Part shown: in pieces, positions 15,620 through 25,839 of the stretch
How the letters are laid out: every line of letters starts with the position of its first letter
How positions within the stretch are numbered: position 1 is the stretch's first letter
From: Bacteroidota bacterium
Lineage (GTDB): Bacteria > Bacteroidota > Ignavibacteria > Ignavibacteriales > Melioribacteraceae
Reading direction: 5' to 3'
NCBI GenBank assembly: GCA_018818165.1
Contig: JAHISP010000036.1
Coordinates: 62,001-126,000, forward strand
Length of the DNA stretch: 64,000 nt
Program-made: the position numbers and the translations under genes
The notes under the pieces: generated by a model
What the model was told of the DNA's origin: nothing
Databases searched by the model: none
The model's input: only the letters and a program-made list of their open reading frames with translations

Positions 15620-18286
15620 ATGAAGTTAAGTCGGCTTTTTTTACTCATTTTAGTTTTCATTTTATCTAATACTACAGCTTACCCACTCAATAACCAGACA
15701 CCAAGTCCTTTTAATGATCCGTATGAAAACATAGATAAAGTTGGTGGTATAAAAGGAATAGTTTATGATGAAAATAGGAAAGTCCTGTTTTCTACAAATA
15801 TTATTATAATTGGCACTAATTATGGTGTAGCTACATGTTTCAAAGGAAAGTATCGAATAGAAAATATTCCTGTTGGGAAATATAAAATTCAAGCCTCTTA
15901 TGTTGGATACACAAAAAAAATAGTAGATATAGAGATTATTGAAAATAGATTTATTGAACTCGATTTTAACCTAAAACCAGAGTCGTTCAACGTTGGTGGA
16001 ATTACTGTTACAGCAAAAGATGATTTACTTCCAAGAGATATTGCAACCAAAACGGATATAAATTCTGGCGAAATTGAGCATTTTCAAGCAACAAATTTAG
16101 GTGATGTTCTCGATTTAGTTCCTGGAGTGCAAAAATCAGCAAATCCTGGAATAAGCAAAACAAGCCAAATTGCAATAAGAGCGAGCGAAGGCGATAATAT
16201 TTCAGCTTTTGGAACCAAAGTAATTATTGATGGCGAACCAATTTCCAACAATTCCAATATGCAGTTTGAAGCTATGACAGGTTCAAAATTTGGAGTAAAT
16301 AGTATTGGTGGAAGTGTTGATTTACGCGAAATTCCAGCAGATAATCTTGAATCAGTTTCAGTTATTTCTGGAATGCCTTCTGTTAGATATGGCGATTTTT
16401 CAAATGGAATTATTGAACTTAGCACAAAAATGGGTGCTGCTCCTCACAGAATTAAAGTTAAAAATAATCCCCAAAACACAGAAGCAAACCTCGGCGGTGG
16501 CTTTGACTTAAAAAATAGCAATTCAGTAAATTATAACTTTAACATTGCCCGAAGTGAAAGAGATTTAAGATTAATCGGTGATGAATATACGCGATTTACT
16601 TCGCAACTTACTTTTGAGCTAAAACACTTTGATGATTGGATTGCAAATTATAAATTTAAAGGACAGTTTATTAGCGACGAAGAAGAACCACAAGGCGATT
16701 TGCTTCAAACTAAGGATTACAATCGTGGTTACACATTGGGATTTAATACTTGGGGAACGATTAAACCTTTTAACAAAATTTCTGATTTTAAGTATAATGC
16801 TTATGTTAGTATGCGAAAAATCAATTCAATGAAAAGTAAATTAGTTACAGAATATTTAATCACTCCAGAAAATGATACTCTTTCTTCTTACATTGGGAAA
16901 TTAGAAAATAAAGGAATTCAATGGCTTGCTGGTGGACGTTTAGAATGGCAAAACGTTTTTTATACTGGCGATTATATTCATAATATTCTTGCTGGAACAG
17001 AAGTTCAATACGATGCAAATACTGGTGAGGGAGTTGTGTTTGATACAGTTTACAATTATTATGGTGTAGAATCACAAAATAGACCTTATAGTTTTGATTC
17101 CGTTCCTGCCCAAATATTATTAAGCATGTATGCCGAAGATAAATTAACTGGGCATTTTTTATTTGATTTTTCATTTATGATTGGCTTCAGATATGAAATG
17201 TATAGACCTAATTCGCTAAATTTAAGTGGAATTTGGGGCAATGGAGATTTGGTTAATTCTTATCAAGGTAGTTTTTTTAATCCTCGTATTAGTCTTTTAA
17301 CATATTTTTCATCTAAGAACCAATTAAGAATTAATTTTGGAAGTAGTTCGAAATCGCCTGCTATGAGTACAGTTTATCCTCCAGAAACAGTTTTTACATG
17401 GCGTAATCCAGTTTTGGGAACAAATGAATATTTTAGATATGATAAACGTGTACCCAATTTACAAGGCTATAAAACTACACAATTAGAACTATCATACGAC
17501 CACAAGTTTATTAACAAAATGGGAATTTCCCTTACAGCATATTATAGCGAAAGAAATAATCAACCTGACTATCAAGACACTCCAGTGTTTACAGAAATTG
17601 AAAACAATGGAAAAAAGGAAATATATTATATTGGTGAATACTCGCTTAGCTATAATACAGGAAAGCATCTTAGCAAAGGGATTGAATTCACTTTTAGAAC
17701 GGCAAAAATTGATTTTCTCAATACCAATTTCAAAATAACAGGTGCATATAGCTACGATAAATCACCAAGTACTGGTTATTCATTTACATATAATTATAAT
17801 AAATCAATAGGGCAATATGCTAATTACCAAGTTCCAAGAGTTGAAACAGATACATTAATTGGATTTTATTATCCATCATCAGGTCAATGGAGAGACAAAC
17901 TTCAGATAAATTACTACTTAAATTACGTTAACAGAAATTTAGGATTGTGGGTTACACTTCGTGCAGAACAACTTTATTCTGATAGATATCAAAACTTTAG
18001 TTTAATACCTGTTGACAAAAATCTACTTACAGAAAGTGGAAAAATTAGTCGTGATTATGAAGAATCGGTTATTTCTAAACCTCCAAAATGGCTGTTTAGT
18101 TTTAACGTTTCTAAATCACTTTTTGATGGCGCGGAAGTCTCATTTTACGTTAATAATTTCTTAGATGACCCAGCTATTTGGAATTATTATTATCCACCAT
18201 CAGATTATTACCGCGAAACCACAAGAAATCCTAACCTATTTTACGGAATGGAGTTTAGTATGATCTTTGATAAATTATTTGAATGA
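15620..18286 (+). CDS. TonB-dependent receptor with carboxypeptidase-regulatory-like domain
   Basis: Outer-membrane active transporter, energised by TonB, for an unknown ligand. I start it at ATG 15620, because MKLSRLFLLILVFILSNTTA is a clean signal peptide; an upstream TTG at 15593 would only add a polar extension. After the signal come a carboxypeptidase-regulatory-like beta-sandwich (GGIKGIVYDENRKVLFSTNI), a plug domain (LGDVLDLVPGVQKSANPG, VIIDGEPISNNSN, VRYGDFSNGIIEL) and a large barrel of about 600 residues. The stop overlaps a possible upstream start of the DUF4876-like lipoprotein, and an outer-membrane barrel follows, making a three-gene set. Co-occurrence of this trio suggests one surface system. 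The ligand might be a metal chelate but this is not shown. Confidence 0.88.
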   Translation: MKLSRLFLLILVFILSNTTAYPLNNQTPSPFNDPYENIDKVGGIKGIVYDENRKVLFSTNIIIIGTNYGVATCFKGKYRIENIPVGKYKIQASYVGYTKKIVDIEIIENRFIELDFNLKPESFNVGGITVTAKDDLLPRDIATKTDINSGEIEHFQATNLGDVLDLVPGVQKSANPGISKTSQIAIRASEGDNISAFGTKVIIDGEPISNNSNMQFEAMTGSKFGVNSIGGSVDLREIPADNLESVSVISGMPSVRYGDFSNGIIELSTKMGAAPHRIKVKNNPQNTEANLGGGFDLKNSNSVNYNFNIARSERDLRLIGDEYTRFTSQLTFELKHFDDWIANYKFKGQFISDEEEPQGDLLQTKDYNRGYTLGFNTWGTIKPFNKISDFKYNAYVSMRKINSMKSKLVTEYLITPENDTLSSYIGKLENKGIQWLAGGRLEWQNVFYTGDYIHNILAGTEVQYDANTGEGVVFDTVYNYYGVESQNRPYSFDSVPAQILLSMYAEDKLTGHFLFDFSFMIGFRYEMYRPNSLNLSGIWGNGDLVNSYQGSFFNPRISLLTYFSSKNQLRINFGSSSKSPAMSTVYPPETVFTWRNPVLGTNEYFRYDKRVPNLQGYKTTQLELSYDHKFINKMGISLTAYYSERNNQPDYQDTPVFTEIENNGKKEIYYIGEYSLSYNTGKHLSKGIEFTFRTAKIDFLNTNFKITGAYSYDKSPSTGYSFTYNYNKSIGQYANYQVPRVETDTLIGFYYPSSGQWRDKLQINYYLNYVNRNLGLWVTLRAEQLYSDRYQNFSLIPVDKNLLTESGKISRDYEESVISKPPKWLFSFNVSKSLFDGAEVSFYVNNFLDDPAIWNYYYPPSDYYRETTRNPNLFYGMEFSMIFDKLFE

Positions 18287-18306
18287 ATATATTAGGAAGT
18301 AAAACA

Positions 18307-19398
18307 ATGAAAAAAATATTACTACCATTATTATTTTTAACACTTCTTTTTTCATGCCAAGAAAAATCACCACTACAGGTTGATGGCGAAGCGGAGTTAA
18401 GAATTGTAGCCGTATGGAATAATTCGGCAGTTGATTCAATAAAAAATTACATTTCTTTAGCTAATTCGGAAATGATTCTTGTTTCAGAATATGGTATAAG
18501 AACTGAATATACAGACGAAAATGGAATTTTACATTTGAAGAGTATTCCTTCAGCCGTTTATCAAATTTCAGCTCGTGGAAAGCACCCTTTAGATGCAACA
18601 ATTTTACTTGTTGGAAATTTGAACGATTTGGAAGTTTTAAGCGGCATGCAAATTGTTGATACTATATTTACAAAGCCAATATCATCAACTGGAATATCTA
18701 TTAATGAAATTTATGCAGGCGGTCCAGTTAATAGCATCTTCTTTTTTTATGACCAATTTATTGAGTTGTATAATAGCAGTAATGAGGTGAAATATTTAGA
18801 TGGTATGCAAATATTTAGAGTTTCAGGAACAGACAATTTTACCAAAGATCCTGGCGATGATTGGGATGACGATGATGATATTGATGGTATTTCTTATGCT
18901 TTCAAATTTCCAGGCAGAAGTGGTGAAAAAAATTATCCATTTGAGCCGCAAACCTTTGTAACAATTGCTCAAGATGCAATTGATCATTCTGCTACTGTTG
19001 GAACAAGTATAGATTTAAGTAAGGCTGATTGGGAGTTTGTAAATCAATTTAATGCTGTTGATTTCGATAATCCTAAAGTGCCTAATTTAATTAGTATTAG
19101 ATTAGATAAAACATCTGATTTTATGATTAGCCTTACATCTGATATAATTGTTTTAGCGAGTGGAGTTGATACAGTTTGGGAAGATGGAATAGACATTGAA
19201 ACCATTTTGGATGGAGTGGAATATCAATCAAGTAATAGTAGCAGAAAAACTCTTGATGATAGAATTGACCGAGGTTGGGTTCAAGCACCTCCAAAATATA
19301 ATGGTGAATCAATGCAACGCCGTGAAAAAGGAATTGATACTAACGATGGTACCTTAGATTGGAACGTGATTCCCAAACCAACTCCAGGATGGCAATAA
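18307..19398 (+). CDS. DUF4876-like lipoprotein
   Basis: Surface or periplasmic lipoprotein of about 363 residues. I prefer ATG 18307, which gives MKKILLPLLFLTLLFSC with the lipid Cys at residue 17 and an AGGAAG ribosome site upstream; an earlier ATG at 18283 overlaps the receptor stop. Residues 25-110 look like a beta-sandwich, and the segment INEIYAGGPVNSIFFFYDQF followed by IELYNSS resembles the DUF4876/lamin-tail-like proteins of Bacteroidota, as I recall the family. An acidic run DPGDDWDDDDDIDG may bind cations. It lies between a TonB receptor and an outer-membrane barrel and probably assists the receptor, in the position SusD-type proteins take, although it is not SusD. The function is unproven. 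Confidence 0.75.
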   Translation: MKKILLPLLFLTLLFSCQEKSPLQVDGEAELRIVAVWNNSAVDSIKNYISLANSEMILVSEYGIRTEYTDENGILHLKSIPSAVYQISARGKHPLDATILLVGNLNDLEVLSGMQIVDTIFTKPISSTGISINEIYAGGPVNSIFFFYDQFIELYNSSNEVKYLDGMQIFRVSGTDNFTKDPGDDWDDDDDIDGISYAFKFPGRSGEKNYPFEPQTFVTIAQDAIDHSATVGTSIDLSKADWEFVNQFNAVDFDNPKVPNLISIRLDKTSDFMISLTSDIIVLASGVDTVWEDGIDIETILDGVEYQSSNSSRKTLDDRIDRGWVQAPPKYNGESMQRREKGIDTNDGTLDWNVIPKPTPGWQ

Positions 19399-19403
19399 AA
19401 TAG

Positions 19404-20861
19404 ATGAATTCAAAGATTAAAATATTAGCAATTATCTCTCTTTTTGTGAATACGTGTTTGTTTGCTCAACAAAGTAGGTTAGATCAACTTGGTGGATTAA
19501 GTTATTCGATACTTGATATTGATTCGGAAATTGACCCATTTATTCTTGGGGGAAATCCAGCTTGGTTAGTTAATAGTCAACTAAATCAAAGATTGGATAT
19601 TACTCCAGTTTTTAAAAATAGCAATGGCGATTATCATCGATATTATGAATCAGGCGATGTTTCCAATTATTCAGTTAATTTTATAGGAATTAAACCACTT
19701 GGTAAAAATGGAACTTTCCGTGGTCTTGCTACATATCAGTATGATTTCCATAAGGATAGAAATAAAATTCTAACTCTAAATCCATATTCTGGCGATGCTT
19801 TCTTTTTCACTGATACTACTTCTGGCGATTATAAATACAGCGGACCAACTTTTGAATTTATGCACAGCCTCGAAATTTTTGATAATCTTTATTTGGGAGC
19901 ATCTGTTAATTACCAAATTTTGGATGGATTAAAAAAAGTATATACTTATGCCGAAACATTATACCGTAATGTTTCGGGAAATGTTGGTTTGGCTTATAAA
20001 ATATCTGATAATTTAGTTTTAGGTGCTAACTATAAAATAATTGATGAGCAAGAACGTATAGTTGCTACCGATGTTAATAACAGAACTGTTCAAACATTTT
20101 TATATAGAGGCGAAATTTATAACATTGAACTTCGTGGTACATCACAAAGTTATAAACTTAAGAAATTTGGAAATTCAGTAGCTTTTCAAACTCAGTATAA
20201 GCCATTTGATAATTTTACAATTGGATTAAATGCAAACTATTTGCTTCATAATTCTAAGTCACTTTTCCCATTTAGTTCTATAATTGAAGTTGAAGATGGA
20301 TATACTAGCCAAGAAAATACCGAAATTGTAATTATGGCTAAGTGGATGCAAAGCAATAACTTAACGTTTGGATTTATTGGCGGTTATAATGACGATAATA
20401 GTTGGACAAAAAATAGTAAGCACGATTTAACTATTTGGGATATAAACATCAGTAATGTTTATGGCGGAATTGGAGCAACTTACACTAATTTGGAAAATGA
20501 TTTTTTAATTGGTGCAGAATATGAATTACAATCAATAGCTGCAGATTCAAATAAATATATTGATGACAAATATTCTCAAATAAGTGGAATTAGTCATATT
20601 GCCAAACTTGGAATAGAAAAATCAATTAATGATATATTCAAAATTAGAGTTGGATACAATTTTATTTTCCAAGAACATGATTTTATATTTGGTGGCGATA
20701 ACGTTACAACCCATTACATCACTTTGGGTGGAAATGCAAAAATATCTGAAGCATTAGAAATTGAACCTCGAATAGAGTATTCTTCTACAAATCTTTCAGC
20801 AAACGAACTGCATAAAAATTATTTTGGAATATATACCACATTTAGGTTTTACAAATTTTAA
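19404..20861 (+). CDS. Outer-membrane beta-barrel protein, DUF6850-like
   Basis: The 485-residue protein has a signal peptide (MNSKIKILAIISLFVNTCLFAQ) and then many alternating-hydrophobic strands typical of an outer-membrane barrel (LGASVNYQILDGL, VLGANYKIID, FTIGLNANYLLHN). It ends in YFGIYTTFRFYKF, with a C-terminal Phe as in barrels inserted by BamA. An early GGNPAWLVNSQLNQ segment recalls the DUF6850 family, which I remember as occurring next to DUF4876 lipoproteins and TonB receptors, so the assignment rests partly on context. It begins 5 bp after the lipoprotein gene. It may form an auxiliary pore or partner of the receptor. Confidence 0.7.
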   Translation: MNSKIKILAIISLFVNTCLFAQQSRLDQLGGLSYSILDIDSEIDPFILGGNPAWLVNSQLNQRLDITPVFKNSNGDYHRYYESGDVSNYSVNFIGIKPLGKNGTFRGLATYQYDFHKDRNKILTLNPYSGDAFFFTDTTSGDYKYSGPTFEFMHSLEIFDNLYLGASVNYQILDGLKKVYTYAETLYRNVSGNVGLAYKISDNLVLGANYKIIDEQERIVATDVNNRTVQTFLYRGEIYNIELRGTSQSYKLKKFGNSVAFQTQYKPFDNFTIGLNANYLLHNSKSLFPFSSIIEVEDGYTSQENTEIVIMAKWMQSNNLTFGFIGGYNDDNSWTKNSKHDLTIWDINISNVYGGIGATYTNLENDFLIGAEYELQSIAADSNKYIDDKYSQISGISHIAKLGIEKSINDIFKIRVGYNFIFQEHDFIFGGDNVTTHYITLGGNAKISEALEIEPRIEYSSTNLSANELHKNYFGIYTTFRFYKF

Positions 20862-20882
20862 TTAAATCATTCTGGAGGAATC

Positions 20883-23084
20883 ATGCTCAAAAAACTATTA
20901 ATTTTACTATTGCTAACTTTGTCTGTTTCAATTTATGGCAGTAAAAATTGGCGCAAAGTTAGCCAATCTTCATATGATGCTCTTACTGATGTGTTTTTTC
21001 TAAATGAAAATCTTGGATGGATTGCCGGTTCATCTGGAACAATTCTAAAAACTATGGATGGTGGTTCAACATGGTTTACTCCAATGGATACACTTCCAGT
21101 TATTTCAACAATGAACTGCATATTTTTTGCTAATGAAAATATTGGCTATGCTGGTGGTTCTAGTAATCTTTTGTTGAAAACATTAGATGGAGGTGCTACC
21201 TGGAATCAAGTTGACGTTGAAGCAACTTCTGGAAATATATACTCATTATATTTTGCTGATGAAAACACTGGTTGGATTATGAACGGTTACCAAGTTTTAT
21301 ATACAAATGATGGTGGTGATTCTTGGTCTGTTCAATTAACAGGTGTAACTACCGAACTACGTTCTATGGATTTTAGTTCACCAGAACATGGAATTTGTGT
21401 TGGTGGAAAATCGGGAGTTTTTGCTCTTTATTATACCAGCGATGGATTGACTTGGAATCAAGCTCCAACTCCAACAAACCTTCCATCTGTATATACACGA
21501 ACCGATTTGTATGCCGTTGCAATGGCTAACGATAGTGTTGCATGTGCGACTGGTTGGGGTTCAAGTGCTGCGGGATTGCAACCCTCCTTTACTTTTCGTA
21601 CCAAAGATGGTGGAGCTAATTGGAACTATGAAAATCAAGCAGAAAAAAATAGACAGTATGTAAATCTGCAAGGAATGACCTTTTTAAATGAAATGACAGG
21701 TATTGCAGTAGGTGGCTCTACTTATAAAGGAACAGTAGCTTATAAAACTACTGATGGAGGTTTAACCTGGAGAGAAACGTATTTACCTTTTGGGTTCCAA
21801 GGAAAATCAATAAGTATGATAAATGACAAAATTTGTGTTGTTGGAAGTATTGGTGGAATTGCTCTTTCAAACGACGCTGGTCAAACTTGGGAATTGATTA
21901 CTCCAGTAGTCAATTCCACACTTTATGACATTGAGCAATTGCCTAACCAAAATATACTTGCTGCTGGTTTTTATGGTGGTTTAATGATTTCAACGGATGC
22001 AGGCGAAAATTGGGAAAGTAGATTTATTGCTGGTAATAATGTTTGTCCAACAGTAGAAAATATTTTCTTCCTTGACAATAATATTGGCTATGCAGCTCAC
22101 CGTAATAGGATGGTTTCCAAAACAATAGATGGTGGTCTTACTTGGACACAAATTATGAAAGACACTATGGCTACATCTGTCAATAACCTTGACGTTCAGT
22201 TTATTAATGAAAATATTGGTTTTGTTGTAGGAAAATTAGCTTCAGATATCAGTGCATTTTATAAAACAGTTGATGGCGGAAATACTTGGACAACTCAGAT
22301 TGCTACTCTACCAAATGAATTAAATTCACTCCATTTTTTTGATGAAAGCAACGGAGTTGTGGTTGGCAATGAATCTGTTTTGGCTTATACAGGTAATGGT
22401 GGTGACAATTGGGCAATAGCAAATATTAATGGTATTAGTGGGCAGTTTGATTTTAATGAAGTTGAATTTTTTAATAGTAATTTAGGCTTAGCTGCTGGCG
22501 AAATATTAGTAAAATCAACCGATGCTGGTAAAACATGGAATTATATTGCTATTGAAGGTCTTCCTTCAAAAATTGAAGCTGTTGAAATAGTAAATGAATC
22601 AACTTGGTATGTTACTGGCTCTAAATATCTTTTCCAAACTACAAACTCAGGCGAAACATGGACAAATATAATTGATTTGGAAGTTGTTACTGCTTCAACA
22701 AACTATGATTTATTTGTAGATTCATTAGGTTATCCTTGGTTAGCTTGTGGAAGTAGCGAAATATTTACAGTTTCACCAGAAGTAAGTGTTAAAAAAACAG
22801 ACGATAATTTTCTAAATAATTTTGCTTTAAAAAATAATTATCCAAATCCATTTAACCCATCAACTAAAATACAATATTCTATTCCTAAATCAACAGAACA
22901 AAATGTGTTACTAAAAGTATATGATATGCTTGGACAAGAAGTTGCTACTTTAGTTAATGAAACACAAAAAGCTGGTACCTACGAAGTTGAGTTTAATGCA
23001 TCTAAACTTTCTTCAGGGATTTATATATATACTCTAAAAAATGCCGGACTTTCGGCAAGTCGTAAAATGTTACTCATAAAATAG
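20883..23084 (+). CDS. Secreted YCF48/Asp-box propeller protein with T9SS C-terminal domain
   Basis: Predicted secreted protein of 733 residues, exported by Sec (MLKKLLILLLLTLSVSIYG) and then by a type IX secretion system. The body holds roughly a dozen repeats each ending in an Asp-box such as MDGGSTW, LDGGATW, NDGGDSW, TDGGLTW and TDAGKTW, a pattern of YCF48/BNR-like beta-propellers. The last 85 residues are a type A sorting domain (NNYPNPFNPSTKIQYSIP, GQEVATLVNE, SGIYIYTLK). A strong GGAGG site precedes the ATG. It follows the receptor/lipoprotein/barrel trio by 21 bp and may be in the same transcript. The propeller probably binds a ligand or surface; no enzyme residues stand out. Confidence 0.88.
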   Translation: MLKKLLILLLLTLSVSIYGSKNWRKVSQSSYDALTDVFFLNENLGWIAGSSGTILKTMDGGSTWFTPMDTLPVISTMNCIFFANENIGYAGGSSNLLLKTLDGGATWNQVDVEATSGNIYSLYFADENTGWIMNGYQVLYTNDGGDSWSVQLTGVTTELRSMDFSSPEHGICVGGKSGVFALYYTSDGLTWNQAPTPTNLPSVYTRTDLYAVAMANDSVACATGWGSSAAGLQPSFTFRTKDGGANWNYENQAEKNRQYVNLQGMTFLNEMTGIAVGGSTYKGTVAYKTTDGGLTWRETYLPFGFQGKSISMINDKICVVGSIGGIALSNDAGQTWELITPVVNSTLYDIEQLPNQNILAAGFYGGLMISTDAGENWESRFIAGNNVCPTVENIFFLDNNIGYAAHRNRMVSKTIDGGLTWTQIMKDTMATSVNNLDVQFINENIGFVVGKLASDISAFYKTVDGGNTWTTQIATLPNELNSLHFFDESNGVVVGNESVLAYTGNGGDNWAIANINGISGQFDFNEVEFFNSNLGLAAGEILVKSTDAGKTWNYIAIEGLPSKIEAVEIVNESTWYVTGSKYLFQTTNSGETWTNIIDLEVVTASTNYDLFVDSLGYPWLACGSSEIFTVSPEVSVKKTDDNFLNNFALKNNYPNPFNPSTKIQYSIPKSTEQNVLLKVYDMLGQEVATLVNETQKAGTYEVEFNASKLSSGIYIYTLKNAGLSASRKMLLIK

Positions 23085-23141
23085 ATTGAGTAATGTAGGT
23101 TATTTCAAAATATTTATTAATTAGTTCTTGGAGAAAATGTT

Positions 23142-25742
23142 ATGAAAAAATTACTTACTTTGTTAGTAATACTAATGCTTAGCTCTGTTTCTTTTGGTCA
23201 GCATTACCTATTTGACGCAGTTAAGCAAAATGGTGGAACAGGAGCAGATTACACTTATGATGTTTGTGCCGATGCTGCTGGCAACAAGTATATTACTGGA
23301 AAGTATAAGGCGAAAATTGATTTTGGGAATGGAGTTGCAATAACTCCAGTAGATAATAATGATATTTTTGTTGCAAAATATAATGCTAACAACGAAATTC
23401 AATGGGCTCAATCTTTTGGTGGTTTTAGTGCAGATGAAGGAAGAACTGTAATGGTTGACGCTTTGGGCAATGTTATTGTTACAGCTGCGTTTTTCCAAAC
23501 TGTAATTTTAGGTTCAGATACCCTCACAAGTCATGGTAACTTTGATGTAGTTATTGCAAAATTTGATGCTAATGGAAATTATCTTTGGATGAAACAAGCT
23601 TATTCAATAAACCAAGATAAAATATTAGATGCCAAAATTGATGCTGATGGTAATTATGTATTTACTGGTTATTATGGTGATGATGCAATTGACTCATTAA
23701 CATATGATGGTCTAAAAATTTATTCAAATGGTGAGAGAGAAATATTTGTACTTAAAACAGATTCTGATGGTAATGCTATTTGGGGAGTAAATGGAGGTGG
23801 AACAGATAATGATTATCCTTCTTCTTTAACTATTGATAAAAATAACAATATTTATTTTACTGGGTATTATATAAATGTAGAAGCTAAATTTGGTTCATAT
23901 ACTCTCCCAAATACTGGGGGCTATGATACATTTATCGCAAAATTAAATTCTGCTGGAGAATATCAGTGGGTGCATTCTGCTAATGGTCCAAAAGATGTTA
24001 AAGCAAATTCTATTGAATATGTTGATAGAGGTACAACTGAACCAGGCAATATTTTGGTTGCTGGTTCTTTTGAAGATTCAATCTATGTTAGCCCATCTTC
24101 TACTTTACATGAATCAAATGGTGGACAAGATATCTTTGTACTTGCTTATACAGATGCTGGTGATTACGATGGTGACTTTTTCTACGGTGGCACTAATGAT
24201 GATGAAGCAGTATCGATTAACTCAATAAAGGATGCTGGTGGCTATTATTATATTTCTGGTATCACCAAAAGTAATTTAGTGGTAAATGGAGATACATTGC
24301 TTAATTATGGTGGTAGAGATGCATTTGTTATAAAAATGTTTCAAGACAGTTTAGTTTGGGTTAAAAATTATGGTGGAGCTGCAGATGATTATATAACTTC
24401 TGCTCATATAAATGATGATGGAACTATTTATTTTGCAGGATATTTTAAAAGTTACCCTGCTACTTTTGACCCATTTGTACTTGCACCTTCAGGTATTGAT
24501 TTATGGCTTGGTCAAATGAAAGCGCATACAATTGTATATCTTGAATGTAATCTTGCAGTTCAAATCGCAAATGGTACATTTAATCCATACGAAGATGCTG
24601 TTTATGTTAGAGGAGATTTCCAAGTTGATGCAAAAGACCCAAATGGAAATTGGCAAGGAAATATGTTCCAATTGTTAGACGAGGATCAAAATCAAATCTA
24701 TTCAATAATGATAAATATGCCTACTGATACGTCAAAAATATATAACTATTTATATGCAATAAATAATGAATTAGAATCAGTGGAAAACAGAAACTTTGCT
24801 GTCAACGCTTCAGATATTTGGGTTAACCAAATTTTCTTTAATAGTGATGCAATTCCAAGTGTGCCACTTATTTATTCTATTTCAGATATACCAAATGACC
24901 AAGGTGGAAAAGTAAGAATTTCGTTTTCAACAAGCACTACTAATACATCATATTCAGTTTGGAGAAAAATGGATAATAACGGTTGGGACGCTATTGGTAG
25001 TTTTAATGCTATTCAAGATACAAATTATCATTTTGTTTCACCAACTTTGGGCGATTCAACAATTAACGGAATAGTTTGGTCAACTTTTAGAATTTCTGCA
25101 CATACATCTGATCCTAAAGTATTTTTTATGTCACCTGCGGATAGTGGTTATTCAATTGATAACTTAGCACCAGTTGTTCCTACTGGAGTTATTGCTAATG
25201 GTTTTGATGAAAAAATTGAACTTGCTTGGGATAAAAATGTAGAAAATGATTTCCAATATTATGCAATTTATCGTTCAACGGATGCAGAATTTACTACTGA
25301 TACTATGATAGTCGCTACATACACTACAACTGAAAATTTGTTTAATGATAGTGATGTTATTCAAGGTGTTACTTATTATTACTTAGTTAAAGCAGTTGAT
25401 TATGCAGGAAATAATAGTGAGGTTTCGCAAAAAGCTTTTGCCCTTGTAACCGATGTTGAAACTGATGTTGAAATTCCAACAGTTTATGAATTAGGTCAAA
25501 ACTACCCTAATCCGTTTAACCCAAGCACTGTTATTAAATTCTCAATTCCTAATAGTGGTTTCGTAACACTTAAAGTGTTTAATACTCTTGGTCAAGAAGT
25601 TATTACTTTAGTTAATGAAATTAAACCAGTTGGAATCTATGAAATATCATTTGACGCTTCTAATTTAACTACTGGAATGTACATTTATAGAATAGAATCT
25701 GGTGATTTTACCGCCACTAAAAAAATGATGCTTATAAAATAA
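23142..25742 (+). CDS. Secreted SBBP-repeat/fibronectin-like protein with T9SS C-terminal domain
   Basis: Secreted protein of 866 residues with a signal peptide (ending SVSFG). The N-terminal 440 residues are SBBP-type propeller repeats of about 50 residues each, with signatures such as GNYVFTGYYGDD, NNIYFTGYY and DDGTIYFAGYF. A beta-sandwich region (about 450-660) follows, then a fibronectin type III-like domain (PTGVIANGFDEKIELAWDKN). The type A sorting domain (LGQNYPNPFNPSTVIKFSIP to TKKMMLIK) closes the protein. An intrinsic terminator lies right after the gene, ending the transcript that contains the receptor trio. A structural or adhesive surface role is likely but inferred. Confidence 0.87.
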   Translation: MKKLLTLLVILMLSSVSFGQHYLFDAVKQNGGTGADYTYDVCADAAGNKYITGKYKAKIDFGNGVAITPVDNNDIFVAKYNANNEIQWAQSFGGFSADEGRTVMVDALGNVIVTAAFFQTVILGSDTLTSHGNFDVVIAKFDANGNYLWMKQAYSINQDKILDAKIDADGNYVFTGYYGDDAIDSLTYDGLKIYSNGEREIFVLKTDSDGNAIWGVNGGGTDNDYPSSLTIDKNNNIYFTGYYINVEAKFGSYTLPNTGGYDTFIAKLNSAGEYQWVHSANGPKDVKANSIEYVDRGTTEPGNILVAGSFEDSIYVSPSSTLHESNGGQDIFVLAYTDAGDYDGDFFYGGTNDDEAVSINSIKDAGGYYYISGITKSNLVVNGDTLLNYGGRDAFVIKMFQDSLVWVKNYGGAADDYITSAHINDDGTIYFAGYFKSYPATFDPFVLAPSGIDLWLGQMKAHTIVYLECNLAVQIANGTFNPYEDAVYVRGDFQVDAKDPNGNWQGNMFQLLDEDQNQIYSIMINMPTDTSKIYNYLYAINNELESVENRNFAVNASDIWVNQIFFNSDAIPSVPLIYSISDIPNDQGGKVRISFSTSTTNTSYSVWRKMDNNGWDAIGSFNAIQDTNYHFVSPTLGDSTINGIVWSTFRISAHTSDPKVFFMSPADSGYSIDNLAPVVPTGVIANGFDEKIELAWDKNVENDFQYYAIYRSTDAEFTTDTMIVATYTTTENLFNDSDVIQGVTYYYLVKAVDYAGNNSEVSQKAFALVTDVETDVEIPTVYELGQNYPNPFNPSTVIKFSIPNSGFVTLKVFNTLGQEVITLVNEIKPVGIYEISFDASNLTTGMYIYRIESGDFTATKKMMLIK

Positions 25743-25765
25743 GCTATCCTTTTCGTGTTATTTTG

Positions 25766-25795
25766 AGAGACGACTATTTTGGTCGTCTCTTTTTA
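25766..25795 (+). terminator. Rho-independent terminator
   Basis: AGAGACGAC (25766-25774) pairs with GTCGTCTCT (25782-25790), followed by TTTTT. It separates the secreted-protein genes from the 4Fe-4S/ABC unit. Confidence 0.92.
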
Positions 25796-25839
25796 TATTT
25801 TAATATTATTGAATCTGTTAGCAAATACTTGGAAATTAA